NCBI RefSeq assembly: GCF_001413925.1
Contig: NZ_LBMJ01000001.1
Span: 1,962,001 to 2,026,000 of the forward strand
Reading direction: 5' to 3'
Length of the DNA stretch: 64,000 bases
DNA from: Nonlabens sp. YIK11
Lineage (GTDB): Bacteria > Bacteroidota > Bacteroidia > Flavobacteriales > Flavobacteriaceae
Positions 9,842 to 17,923 of this stretch are shown here, piece by piece. Made by a program: the position numbers and the translations under genes. Below the pieces are notes generated by a model. That model was not told where the DNA came from and did not search any database. It was given only the letters and a program-made list of their open reading frames with translations. Positions within the stretch are counted from its first letter, which is position 1, and every line of letters starts with the position of its first letter.

Positions 9842-10597
9842 TTATTTTACATCCAATAGCCTTAATAAATCTTTTCTGGCATTGGATAACAGCACCATTG
9901 CGTAAAGTGCATCTTTTTCATTCTTTGCTTGGTAATATGGATAGGTGATACTTATAAAATATGTTCCCTTGGTTCCAGCTTTTATGTAACATCCTATCAT
10001 TGATTTTACATTGATTAAGTCCAAAGATTGAATTGAAGCAGTCTCATAAATATTGGGGTAGTTTCTAACATCTTCAATAAATACTGGTTTACCATCAGCT
10101 TCTAGCATCATCAGAAAATATCTACTAATTCCACGTTCTAATGGGTAGTTTGCATAGTGTTGTTTAATATTTACGTTCCTTATAAAATCATTGGAATAAA
10201 GTACTGTTACCAAGGATTCAGAACTAGTCAACATCACATTTCCACCATTGTGTACTTCTATGATATTTATGGATGATGCTCCATTTATTTGCATACCCAA
10301 ACCAGTTATCAAATTATTTATTTGAGCATTTTTATATAGAAACTTTTCATTGGCTAGGGCAGCTTTTTCTAGTCTCAAACTATCCATCATTTGCCTTGCT
10401 GATTCTTCAATCTTCAGTTGTTTTAAATGGGTTTCAGCTTGTCTTTTTGCTACTCGTTCATCCCAATCAACTATGATAGGTGTGAAGAAGACAAGAAACA
10501 CAAGAAATGCACCTACCAACATTGCTATGAAATCTTGTAATCTGGTGACTTTAGCAAAGAATGCTACTATTGAATTGTTATAATCATTGGATGCCAT
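9842..10597 (-). CDS. Membrane-anchored GAF-like protein in phage structural module
   Basis: 251 residues. One N-terminal transmembrane segment (FIAMLVGAFLVFLVFFTPII, about residues 18-37) is followed by a charged coiled coil (about residues 45-90). The C-terminal ~150 residues contain SINIIEVHNGGNVMLTSSES and a final NEKDALYAMVLLSNARKDLL. The layout resembles membrane-linked GAF-like domains I recall from other phage genomes. It lies between the adaptor-like gene and the tail fibre. The role could be lysis timing, holin-like, or superinfection control; none is proven. The fold call is by eye. Confidence 0.55.
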   Translation of the reverse strand: MASNDYNNSIVAFFAKVTRLQDFIAMLVGAFLVFLVFFTPIIVDWDERVAKRQAETHLKQLKIEESARQMMDSLRLEKAALANEKFLYKNAQINNLITGLGMQINGASSINIIEVHNGGNVMLTSSESLVTVLYSNDFIRNVNIKQHYANYPLERGISRYFLMMLEADGKPVFIEDVRNYPNIYETASIQSLDLINVKSMIGCYIKAGTKGTYFISITYPYYQAKNEKDALYAMVLLSNARKDLLRLLDVK

Positions 10598-10624
10598 TAA
10601 GGTTAATATTGTTTGTTTTACTCT

Positions 10625-11140
10625 TTATTTAATCACACTGAACCTTTGGGAATGTGTGTTGATGTTTGGATTATCACCACTAGAATATCTAGGGAATAAA
10701 ATTTTATTTTCTTTCAAATACTTGTCTATCATCTGAAATTTTATGGCAGCATCTATTTGTGTCTGTTTAGCCATATCTTTAAGTAGGTTTCTATCCACTG
10801 GTGATGAATCTTGACTTAATTTCTGGGTAGCACCAAATGGTGTCATATTTACATTTACACTGTACATATATCTACCATAGGTCAAATCAGCTAGAAGTGA
10901 TTTTATACCACTATGGTAATAGTTTCTACCATTACTTATAAAAGTTGAACCGTTCAATAAATCTTGGTAGGATTCTTCATCCTTATTTTCAATTAAATCA
11001 AAATAGAATTCATTCAAAACATCGTATAAATCAACAGTTTGTGCTTGGGTGATGCATTCATCAATTTTCTTTTTATCTGGCTTTTTCGCTATATCCCTAT
11101 AGCTTGCAAACTCATCTGCTGTTATCAAATTATTGTTCAT
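10625..11140 (-). CDS. Head-tail adaptor-like protein (DUF6712-like)
   Basis: 171 residues, helical, starting MNNNLITADEFASYRDIAKK. This N-terminus and the KSLLADLTYGRYMYSVNVNMTPFG segment resemble the DUF6712 type of small phage proteins that I recall next to portal genes in Bacteroidota phages. It starts 11 bases inside the end of the portal gene. A head-completion or adaptor role is consistent with its place after the portal. The family name is from memory and unverified. Confidence 0.55.
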   Translation of the reverse strand: MNNNLITADEFASYRDIAKKPDKKKIDECITQAQTVDLYDVLNEFYFDLIENKDEESYQDLLNGSTFISNGRNYYHSGIKSLLADLTYGRYMYSVNVNMTPFGATQKLSQDSSPVDRNLLKDMAKQTQIDAAIKFQMIDKYLKENKILFPRYSSGDNPNINTHSQRFSVIK

Positions 11141-12284
11141 CTATGGTAGCTGTATTTGGTTCTGTTATTTGTTCTGCGTGAGGGTTAATCACCTTCAATT
11201 CACCTTCCAATGGTGAATGAAACTTTGATAGTAATTTTTGGAATACTTCTTCTATCATATCTCTATCTTCTTCTCTTGATTCCCATAGCTGTTTCTTAGC
11301 TTCTTTAAGCATTTCACCACTGTTACCAAACAATCCATCATTGGATGAATCAACAAGTACTACAGGCACCCCAAATGCTTTACAGATATTCTTTTCAGCT
11401 TGTTCATCACTGTATTGAAATAGCTTATCATCATACTTAGATGTTAGGTCTTCAAGTTTGATTTGGGTGTTTAGGTCATCCGTTACTGATGAAGATTCAA
11501 GAAGTAATACATTACCAGAATTTTCAGCACCTTGAAGTGATTTCAAGTGATTTCTAAACTGGTTTCTTTCATCATCACCATCAAACGCTTTGGTGACTAA
11601 AAGCTTTGTGTTTTGGAACCCTTTTTCTGCTCCATTACTTCTAAATACTTGGGAATTATATTCCAATAATGCTTCACCCATAACTGGGTTCAAATCACTT
11701 AGGCTATAGATAGAGTTACTGTCTTTTTGAATGTGTAGTATTTGACCTTTATAAGATTTAATACCACCAGAAGCTTCTATTTGCGCTTCAATAACACTTT
11801 TGATTGGGTTATACTTATTGTAAACCTTAAAAGCTTTTGCTTCTATTTTACCATCTTGCTTATTCCAGTTATCATACACTAGAAACTTACCAGAATAACC
11901 CAAATCATCAGCTTTTCCAACTCTAACATTAGTGGTTGGTAATACTTTGATAGCCGTTACTTCAAAAAGAAGATTGTAAGAAATGTGGATGTAAAGATTG
12001 TTGTGCTTTGCGTATTCTCTAGATGCTATTCTTAGAACTTCATTTAGTGTTTGTCCATCAGAATTAACGATGGTCTTACCTACATCACCAAATGATTTAC
12101 CATAGATTGCTTTTGCTACTTTATCAACACAACTTTTAGAAGTTACTGATAGGTTGATTAGAGTTTCAATCAGTGAAGGGAAAGCATTGTCTAACCCCCA
12201 ATTATAAACTTCTGTTCGCTTATCTAGTTTTACACTTAAAATATTTTGTTTTACATCATTATATATCTTCATTTTTTGATTCAA
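11130..12284 (-). CDS. Phage portal protein
   Basis: 384 residues. The N-terminal part reads YNWGLDNAFPSLIETLINLS, followed by SCVDKVAKAIYGKSF, a pattern typical of portals with the 'tyrosine-tryptophan-Gly-Asp/Asn-N' entry motif. The middle beta-rich region is followed by the helix-rich segment QLWESREEDRDMIEEVFQKL. Portals form the dodecameric channel at one capsid vertex and bind terminase. The gene is followed by the adaptor-like gene with an 11-base overlap and preceded by a small gene overlapping by 26 bases. The length is short but within range for this group. Confidence 0.8.
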   Translation of the reverse strand: MNQKMKIYNDVKQNILSVKLDKRTEVYNWGLDNAFPSLIETLINLSVTSKSCVDKVAKAIYGKSFGDVGKTIVNSDGQTLNEVLRIASREYAKHNNLYIHISYNLLFEVTAIKVLPTTNVRVGKADDLGYSGKFLVYDNWNKQDGKIEAKAFKVYNKYNPIKSVIEAQIEASGGIKSYKGQILHIQKDSNSIYSLSDLNPVMGEALLEYNSQVFRSNGAEKGFQNTKLLVTKAFDGDDERNQFRNHLKSLQGAENSGNVLLLESSSVTDDLNTQIKLEDLTSKYDDKLFQYSDEQAEKNICKAFGVPVVLVDSSNDGLFGNSGEMLKEAKKQLWESREEDRDMIEEVFQKLLSKFHSPLEGELKVINPHAEQITEPNTATIDEQ

Positions 12285-12585
12285 CTTTGGCTATGAAGTC
12301 AACTTTGGAAGTTGCTTTTATTTGTGGGTATAGTTCCCTTAATTCTGACAATTTAAATTGTTCCAATCCACTACTATTGTTATCATCATTTTCACCTTCT
12401 TTTTGGTCTAACATTTCAGAATAATTCTCTGGATATTTAGAGAATAATCTGATTCTGTCCGGATTGATATTTAAGAATTCAACAGCTAGTTCATCTGTCA
12501 TATTTTGATTGCTGATGGTTCTGCTTCCACCTTTTTCAATCTTGTAGATTACCTGTGGTTTATTTAATTGAAATTTTGATTTCAT
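12259..12585 (-). CDS. Small phage protein with HeH/SAP-like C-terminus
   Basis: 108 residues from the ATG at 12,583-12,585. A longer frame extends upstream to 12,645, but the internal ATG (MKSKFQLNKPQ) has an A-rich leader and a better N-terminus. The middle is acidic and Asn-rich (KEGENDDNNSSG). The C-terminus reads FKLSELRELYPQIKATSKVD, which resembles the small HeH/LEM-like helical motif found in several phage head proteins. The 3' end overlaps the portal start by 26 bases. The function is unknown; the position suggests a head-associated role. Confidence 0.55.
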   Translation of the reverse strand: MKSKFQLNKPQVIYKIEKGGSRTISNQNMTDELAVEFLNINPDRIRLFSKYPENYSEMLDQKEGENDDNNSSGLEQFKLSELRELYPQIKATSKVDFIAKVESKNEDI

Positions 12586-12672
12586 ATTTATTTGAGTTTT
12601 GAAAATGAAGAAAGGATGGTTAAGTGTTACCCCTTCCATCCACATTCTTCTTAATTATTCTTTGGTTAGTTT

Positions 12673-13251
12673 TTACACTGCTGCAAACAAGCTATCATAG
12701 GAAGCTTTGTTAGTAGCGTAATCACCTTCATTTAATACTAGGTATGGGTATTGTTCAACTTCACCTTCACCACTCGCTAAAGTGAATAGGATAGAAGAAG
12801 AATTCTCATTGGAATTGGTTGTCATTTCTGATAGTACCAACCCATTTTCAAATCCATAGATTTTATATGCATCTGCATTGTCTGCACCTTTGTATTTGGT
12901 TTCAACAACCATTACAACCCTAGAGTTTTTAAGTTCATTTGCTCTTTCAGCAGATTCTGCTGATGTGTTGCTTATTCTTGATAGGAAGGAATGCGTGAAA
13001 CCATCTATGTCTTCTGTATTTGCTGCGAAAGTTGAATTAGTTGAAGCTAAATCTTTGAACCATTCCAATTGTAAACCAGATGCACCAGAAACCAATTCTA
13101 AATTGGTAACTGTACTACCACTAACAGTAGTTGCAGTTTGGTCTATATCATAATAATTCACAATAACAGCCTTACTACCAGCTAATCCCTTTTTAGGTAA
13201 ATCAGCACAATCTTGCAGAATGTCTGCGGTAATTTTATTGTTACAATTCAT
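12673..13251 (-). CDS. Major tail-tube-like structural protein
   Basis: 192 residues, starting MNCNNKITADILQDCADLPK. That start resembles a group of Bacteroidota phage structural proteins that follow the major capsid gene. The rest is beta-rich with a conserved-looking ENGLVLSEMTTNSNENSSSI and VVMVVETKYKG. No signal sequence. It lies 58 bases downstream of the capsid gene and upstream of the portal. A tail tube or other abundant virion protein is the best guess from size and placement. Confidence 0.6.
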   Translation of the reverse strand: MNCNNKITADILQDCADLPKKGLAGSKAVIVNYYDIDQTATTVSGSTVTNLELVSGASGLQLEWFKDLASTNSTFAANTEDIDGFTHSFLSRISNTSAESAERANELKNSRVVMVVETKYKGADNADAYKIYGFENGLVLSEMTTNSNENSSSILFTLASGEGEVEQYPYLVLNEGDYATNKASYDSLFAAV

Positions 13252-13309
13252 TTTATATGTGTTTTAATATTGGGTGCCACTGATGCAACATCCATTTATT
13301 TTTATTTTA

Positions 13310-14233
13310 TTATGCTGAAAGTGTGAATTCAACTATTTCAGATGGATAAGCTACTTGTGTTGCTTTCTTGAAGTTTGCGTGGTACTTCACTACAAATTCT
13401 TCTTCTGAATATCTTATAGAGAATGCTTCTTCATCGTTTTCTAAGTCAACACCTATAACCATATTGGAAGCACTACCTAAAATCATTCTGCTAGTTCCAT
13501 TTAAACCAGAAGTAGCAAACATTCTTACATTAGAACCTGGTACTTCAAATTCAAATGTTCCAGCTATCTTATCGTAGTTTCTCATATCCAAATCCTTGTG
13601 TTTGGCTACAAATAATCTAGCTACGTCATAACCAACAGCTAATCTTAAATCAGTTGCTTCTAGAACATCTGATGGAAGTGCAGCATACATATCATCTACT
13701 AATTGAACCACATTATCCTTTGTGATTTCTGTAGCTGCTGATGTATTACCATCTACTGCTTCACCAGAATCATCAATAATTTTTAAGAAACCATCAAACT
13801 TGTTAAGGTTTGCATCACCACTAGCAGTATCACCTAACCAGATAGCCTTTTCAGAATTCTTATTGATTGCATCCAATTTGGTTTGAACATAGTATTGCTC
13901 AAATGGGATTGAATCCTCATAAGAACCAGCACTAACTAATTGAGACATCCAGATTTTGTTGATGTCTTTTGGATTAATTGCTTCCTGTACCTTGATATCA
14001 CCCGGTGTCAATATTCTATTGGATAGGGTAGTAGTACCATTAGGTGTCCAACCAGCAACAGAACCATCTTGGAAGTTTGCATCAGTTGAAATAAGGTTTA
14101 TTGCTGTAGGTGCTTTTACACCAGTTTGAACCGTTAGGTTTCTTGCACTGGTTTCACCAGCACTCATTTTTGCTTTAAGTTCTGCTGAATTCTCATTCAC
14201 ATAACCAGTAATTGTTGAAATATCTAAAGCCAT
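13310..14233 (-). CDS. Major capsid protein (HK97-fold candidate)
   Basis: 307 residues. The N-terminal helical region (about 1-35) is followed by a large alpha/beta body. Segments include KIWMSQLVSAGSYEDSIPFE, then EKAIWLGDTASGDANLNKFD and a C-terminal HANFKKATQVAYPSEIVEF. Size, position immediately downstream of the ClpP-like head protease, and the lack of other motifs fit a major capsid protein. The start is ATG at 14,233, 23 bases after the protease stop. The HK97 fold is inferred, not shown. Confidence 0.75.
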   Translation of the reverse strand: MALDISTITGYVNENSAELKAKMSAGETSARNLTVQTGVKAPTAINLISTDANFQDGSVAGWTPNGTTTLSNRILTPGDIKVQEAINPKDINKIWMSQLVSAGSYEDSIPFEQYYVQTKLDAINKNSEKAIWLGDTASGDANLNKFDGFLKIIDDSGEAVDGNTSAATEITKDNVVQLVDDMYAALPSDVLEATDLRLAVGYDVARLFVAKHKDLDMRNYDKIAGTFEFEVPGSNVRMFATSGLNGTSRMILGSASNMVIGVDLENDEEAFSIRYSEEEFVVKYHANFKKATQVAYPSEIVEFTLSA

Positions 14234-14256
14234 TTCTTTTGTGTTTTTTAATCTTG

Positions 14257-15594
14257 TTATTTTCTCAATGCTGCAAGAGCCTGTAAGTTTTTAGGCAAAT
14301 CAGCAATTGATTGTTTTGTGTTATTATTTACCGTTCTAGCATTTACAGTAGCTTCTTCACTACCTATTGATTTTTTAAGTGCTAGGATTTCTTTCTTGAA
14401 ATTTTCGTTTTCTTGTTTGAAGCTTTCATTATCAGCTTTCAATGCTGATAACATTGCAACCATTGCTGTTACTGCTGCATCTTCTTCAACTTCTTCTGTT
14501 GATGGTTCAGCTTCATCTTCTGATGGTGCATCAGCTACAATTAGTTTTACTACAATACCATCTGCATCTGTAATTGCTGTATTACCATTAGCCAATTCAA
14601 ATTCACCAGCACCTAATGTATAAGTGTCTTCATCATAGCTGTAAGTGAGTACATCCCCTTCTTGTGGGTTATCTTCATTGATGGTCATTGACCATTTGCT
14701 GATTTCCTTTACTTCTTGTTCAGCTTTTACTTCAGTTTCTTCTTCAACTTTAGCTTCAGCATCAACTTCAATTTCTTCTTCTGAATCTTCTTCTGGTGCA
14801 TCAACTTCTGTTAATACTCCAGCTTCAAAAACCCATTTAGAACCATCCGTTGCTACTCTTTCACCATCGATTACTTTACCATCACCATCAACAGCTTTAT
14901 CACCAACCTGTGGTACTTCATCAGCATCTAATTCAGTGAAATTGACATCATCACCATTTGCATCTTGAAGAATCAAATTCTGAATAGTGGCATCCACTTT
15001 ATCTGAAAAGAATTCATTCAATGCATTTATAAACTTTTTGGTTTTACTCATTTTTTTAGTTTCTTGTTTACTCTTATTATCATAAAAAGCAACCGCCTTT
15101 AGGGATTGCTTTATACTTGTTGCGAACCCTAATTCAACTGCTTCATCAGCACTTAAAAAGGTGTCGTTATCCAATAAATTTTTGATTGTCTTTTCGTCTA
15201 TGTTGATGTAGTTGGTATAGAAATTAACTAGGTCATTTTCTATAGCTTGTAGTTCTTTCACTACACCTTCTAACTGGTAAGAATTACCAGAAAATCCATC
15301 AACCCAAGGAAGGTGAATCATTAGTACATCAGCACCTTCTTCAACTATTCTTTCTTCACCAACCATAAAAATTGATGCAGCGATGGAATAGGCTTGTTTA
15401 GCTATGGTATTTACTGGTTTATCCAGCTTGTCTAGATAGTTGAAAATTGCCATTCCAACTTCAACAGAACCACCAACACTATCAATGATTACATCTATGG
15501 ATGCAGCGTCTTCTAAAGCCTTTATTTGCCTTATTACGTCAATTAAGGTGACATCTTCACCAATAACACCACTGATATATATTGTTCCCTTCAT
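14257..15594 (-). CDS. ClpP-like prohead protease fused to acidic scaffold tail
   Basis: 445 residues. Residues 1-175 are a ClpP/S14-type serine protease: VDVIIDSVGGSVEVGMAI-like oxyanion region near 35-50, nucleophile S70 in QAYSIAASIF and catalytic His H94 in LMIHLPW. Residues ~190-400 are very acidic and repetitive (for example EDSEEEIEVDAEAKVEEETE). A final coiled coil around residues 385-415 (ENENFKKEILALKKS) follows. Such protease-scaffold fusions build the prohead and then digest the scaffold. It is the first gene of the leftward structural operon and lies directly before the capsid gene. Confidence 0.82.
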   Translation of the reverse strand: MKGTIYISGVIGEDVTLIDVIRQIKALEDAASIDVIIDSVGGSVEVGMAIFNYLDKLDKPVNTIAKQAYSIAASIFMVGEERIVEEGADVLMIHLPWVDGFSGNSYQLEGVVKELQAIENDLVNFYTNYINIDEKTIKNLLDNDTFLSADEAVELGFATSIKQSLKAVAFYDNKSKQETKKMSKTKKFINALNEFFSDKVDATIQNLILQDANGDDVNFTELDADEVPQVGDKAVDGDGKVIDGERVATDGSKWVFEAGVLTEVDAPEEDSEEEIEVDAEAKVEEETEVKAEQEVKEISKWSMTINEDNPQEGDVLTYSYDEDTYTLGAGEFELANGNTAITDADGIVVKLIVADAPSEDEAEPSTEEVEEDAAVTAMVAMLSALKADNESFKQENENFKKEILALKKSIGSEEATVNARTVNNNTKQSIADLPKNLQALAALRK

Positions 15595-15630
15595 TACTAA
15601 GGTTATCAGTGATTAAAGGGTATAAATGAA

Positions 15631-15656
15631 AAAAGTAGCATCAACGTGCTACTTTT
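15631..15656 (-). terminator. Intrinsic terminator after the 15,705-16,220 gene
   Basis: A perfect 10-bp inverted repeat AAAAGTAGCA/TGCTACTTTT with a 6-base loop. On the minus strand it ends in six T residues. It lies between the stop of the PD-(D/E)XK-like gene and the start of the structural operon, so structural transcription probably needs its own start between this hairpin and 15,594, or antitermination. Confidence 0.8.
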
Positions 15657-15704
15657 CCCTTCAACATAAATAGAATGTCACTTCTACTTGCTTAATTCAG
15701 CTTC

Positions 15705-16220
15705 TTAAATGTGGTTAATTGTTATGATTGCATCATCCGGTGATAACAAAACACAAGCTTTATTAACGTATTCGTTGTTTCCATTACTGGATGACGTTTT
15801 CGGACATCTGATTATTTGTATTCTACCTAAATCACAATCCATCAGATTGAATAGGTATGTCACATCATTGTATTTTGATAAATAGAACGGTTGGTAAATT
15901 AGATTGATATTTTCAGCTTGTTTTATAGTTGTTTCGCGGATAACAGCGGTCAATTTATTTAGTTCAATCAGTATTCCTTCTGACTGGTAATCTATTATGT
16001 TGCTGTTACGTGTCTTGACCTCGCACAGACCATTTAAAAGATATTTAAATCTGGTACCATCACTATTAATTTTTGGTACAGTTGAACCACTTACAAATTC
16101 AAAGTCATAACGGCTGTAGCTATCATTTTGAATTTCTTTTAGATTAATTGATGGTTGACCTTCAATGAAGGAATAGATAGTAGTTCCTTCTGCATTTATG
16201 TGTTGTTGAAAAGTGTTCAT
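15705..16220 (-). CDS. Phage protein with possible PD-(D/E)XK nuclease core
   Basis: 171 residues. YDFEFVSGST is followed after about 30 residues by LLNGLCEVKTRNSN, giving a D...ExK arrangement. A helix then contains a lysine (ILIELNKL), and the end has beta strands (DVTYLFNLMDC, GRIQIIRC). This matches the spacing of small phage PD-(D/E)XK-type proteins that I recall, but no structural comparison was possible. It is a single-gene unit on the minus strand with its own terminator downstream. It is divergent from the accessory cassette at 16,287. A motif ACTATTTATAG lies 12 bases before its start. Confidence 0.5.
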   Translation of the reverse strand: MNTFQQHINAEGTTIYSFIEGQPSINLKEIQNDSYSRYDFEFVSGSTVPKINSDGTRFKYLLNGLCEVKTRNSNIIDYQSEGILIELNKLTAVIRETTIKQAENINLIYQPFYLSKYNDVTYLFNLMDCDLGRIQIIRCPKTSSSNGNNEYVNKACVLLSPDDAIITINHI

Positions 16221-16231
16221 TTAGTTTGTTT

Positions 16232-16244
16232 ACTATAAATAGTC
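16232..16244. promoter_or_regulatory. Recurrent phage motif ACTATAAATAGTC between divergent genes
   Basis: The sequence reads GACTATTTATAGT on the minus strand, 12 bases before the 15,705-16,220 start codon. Related sites occur on the sense strand at 20,463-20,472 (+), 19,187-19,195 (+) and 18,434-18,442 (-). All are near starts of prophage genes, so it may be a promoter element of the phage's own sigma factors or an operator. Its AT-richness makes chance copies likely. Confidence 0.35.
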
Positions 16245-16286
16245 TGCAAAACCAAAAAAGTCTAGTTTTATTAAAAATAATTTGAA

Positions 16287-16604
16287 ATGACTAAAGAAGA
16301 GTTTTTAAGAAATTATAAGTGTCAGTTCTATTATAATATCAATGATGACCTTTTACAATTTTCATTGGTTTATGCAAAAAAATCAGAAGATTTTCAATTT
16401 GGTCAAATCCATAATCATTTACCACCATTACCAAAATCAGTATGGCAAAATCAACTTATAGAATCAGATGGTTATACTTTAAATAATAACTTTATTAAAA
16501 GGTATAGAGCTGATTCTTTTAATGCTTTGATAAATAGATTAGAAATTGATGAAATTGACGCCTATGAAGAAGATTTAAATCCATTCTTCAAGGATAAACT
16601 TTAA
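16287..16604 (+). CDS. Unknown protein, first gene of rightward accessory cassette
   Basis: 105 residues, starting MTKEEFLRNYKCQFYYNIND. It is a soluble, mixed alpha/beta protein with an acidic C-terminus (IDEIDAYEEDLNPFFKDKL). It is transcribed against the flanking structural and regulatory genes and is 3 bases from the next gene, so it forms an operon with the membrane protein at 16,608 and the 96-residue protein at 17,378. No family was recognised. The arrangement is that of a phage accessory ('moron') cassette. Confidence 0.6.
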   Translation: MTKEEFLRNYKCQFYYNINDDLLQFSLVYAKKSEDFQFGQIHNHLPPLPKSVWQNQLIESDGYTLNNNFIKRYRADSFNALINRLEIDEIDAYEEDLNPFFKDKL

Positions 16605-16607
16605 GTA

Positions 16608-17375
16608 ATGAGTGAAATAATAAATAACGTAATAGATACCGCAAAGGAGCGTTTGAAGAATCCCTTTTTAGGTGCTTTTATTCTTTCTTGGATTGCTTTC
16701 AACTGGAAAGCTATTAGTTATTTCATTCTTTCAGATGAAATAATAGGTGAAAGAATGGAAACAATTGAAGCTGAATACGTTAATTGGGTTTCTGGTTTAG
16801 TTTTCCCCATACTATTTGCAGTTTTTTATTTACTTGGATTACCACTATTGATGTTAGGTATTGACTTATTATCTAAGTGGGGGTTGGAAAAAAGAAAAGA
16901 CCATCAGAATGATTTGAAAATATCTGATTTTAAAAGGTTGACATTAGTTGCTAAGGAAGAATTTTTACTGGAACAAGAAAAGGCTGGTTATAGAGATACA
17001 AAAACTCTTAATGCTAAAATTGAATTACTAACAAATCAACTAAGAGAAAAAGAAGAATTGGTTGGTCAATTAAATCGGAGAATTTCCGTTTTAGAAGATT
17101 TTGGAAATGAAGGTATTGTTCATACTAATAATTTAGAAAGAATTTATCAGGAATTTCTTAATAATCAAAAGTATGTTAGGGGGTTGGATTTAATAATTGA
17201 AGAATTAGAACGAGGTGAAGATGTTAAGGTTTCTGATGAATTAGAACACTTTTTTATAACTAATGGTTTGTTGAAAATAACTAACATAAATGGTGATATA
17301 AAATATTCGTTGACACCAGAATCTAGATACATATACCAACGAATAATGGATGACAAATTATTGCAACGAAAATAA
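16608..17375 (+). CDS. Two-helix membrane protein with cytoplasmic coiled coil
   Basis: 255 residues. The N-terminus reads NNVIDTAKERLKNPFLGAFI, followed by two transmembrane segments (about 21-42 and 63-87), FILSWIAFNWKAISYFIL and LVFPILFAVFYLLGLPLL. A long coiled coil then spans about residues 125-170 (LNAKIELLTNQLREKEELV). The C-terminus looks like a small winged helix (FFITNGLLKITNINGDIKYS). The 'AKERLKNPFLGAFILSWIAFNW' type of N-terminus, which I recall from many phage and accessory regions, is of unknown function. A membrane-anchored sensor could act in superinfection exclusion or defence; this is inference from layout and location. Confidence 0.7.
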   Translation: MSEIINNVIDTAKERLKNPFLGAFILSWIAFNWKAISYFILSDEIIGERMETIEAEYVNWVSGLVFPILFAVFYLLGLPLLMLGIDLLSKWGLEKRKDHQNDLKISDFKRLTLVAKEEFLLEQEKAGYRDTKTLNAKIELLTNQLREKEELVGQLNRRISVLEDFGNEGIVHTNNLERIYQEFLNNQKYVRGLDLIIEELERGEDVKVSDELEHFFITNGLLKITNINGDIKYSLTPESRYIYQRIMDDKLLQRK

Positions 17376-17377
17376 CT

Positions 17378-17668
17378 ATGAATAGACAAAGTTTTGATGA
17401 GATTTATAAAACTACGTTCAAAAAATGTTACATTAATGATAAAAATGTTCCAATTTTAACTGTGTACGTTGGTAAAAGGGATGATGAGAGAGAAGAGGAT
17501 GTTTTGTATACTTACAGCATAGACCGTGAAGAATATGATTTAAATCCAAATGAAGCCGTTAAAAATGGTAGGTTCGAGCAAATGAAACAAATAATAAGAG
17601 ATTATAAAATTAATGATTCACCAGAAGATTTATTGAAATGGATAATATCTCGAACAACGAAACCCTAA
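17378..17668 (+). CDS. Unknown protein, third gene of accessory cassette
   Basis: 96 residues, starting MNRQSFDEIYKTTFKKCYIN. It contains an acidic middle (KRDDEREEDVLY) and a helical C-terminus (SPEDLLKWIISRTTKP). There is no signal or membrane segment. The gene follows the membrane protein by 2 bases and ends 21 bases before the convergent HTH gene. It is likely co-expressed with the membrane protein and may be its soluble partner. No family was recognised. Confidence 0.6.
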   Translation: MNRQSFDEIYKTTFKKCYINDKNVPILTVYVGKRDDEREEDVLYTYSIDREEYDLNPNEAVKNGRFEQMKQIIRDYKINDSPEDLLKWIISRTTKP

Positions 17669-17689
17669 TCTACAAGTCATTTTTTTTCT

Positions 17690-17923
17690 TCATCTAGCAG
17701 TTTTATTTAGGTCTATTATTATTCTTTGTACTGTCTTAGCTGACAGATTATATTCTTCTGCAATTTGATTATATCTTTCTGTTTTACTTCCTTCAATCTG
17801 ATAGAACCTGTCATAGATTGAAATTGACTGAATCAGGGAAGTATTTGCGTTTATTTCATTTCTTATAAGTTGAACCACTACTGATAACATTGGTGGTGTA
17901 TTGATTAATTCATATTTGGTCAT
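17690..17923 (-). CDS. Small helix-turn-helix protein
   Basis: 77 residues. The C-terminal half carries a clear HTH: RYNQIAEEYNLSAKTVQRII. The N-terminal half is helical. The start overlaps the stop of the 158-residue sigma-like gene (ATGA-type, 17,920-17,923), so the two are coupled. It could be a partner or specificity subunit of that sigma-like protein, or a regulator of late genes. Which genes it controls is not visible. Confidence 0.65.
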   Translation of the reverse strand: MTKYELINTPPMLSVVVQLIRNEINANTSLIQSISIYDRFYQIEGSKTERYNQIAEEYNLSAKTVQRIIIDLNKTAR

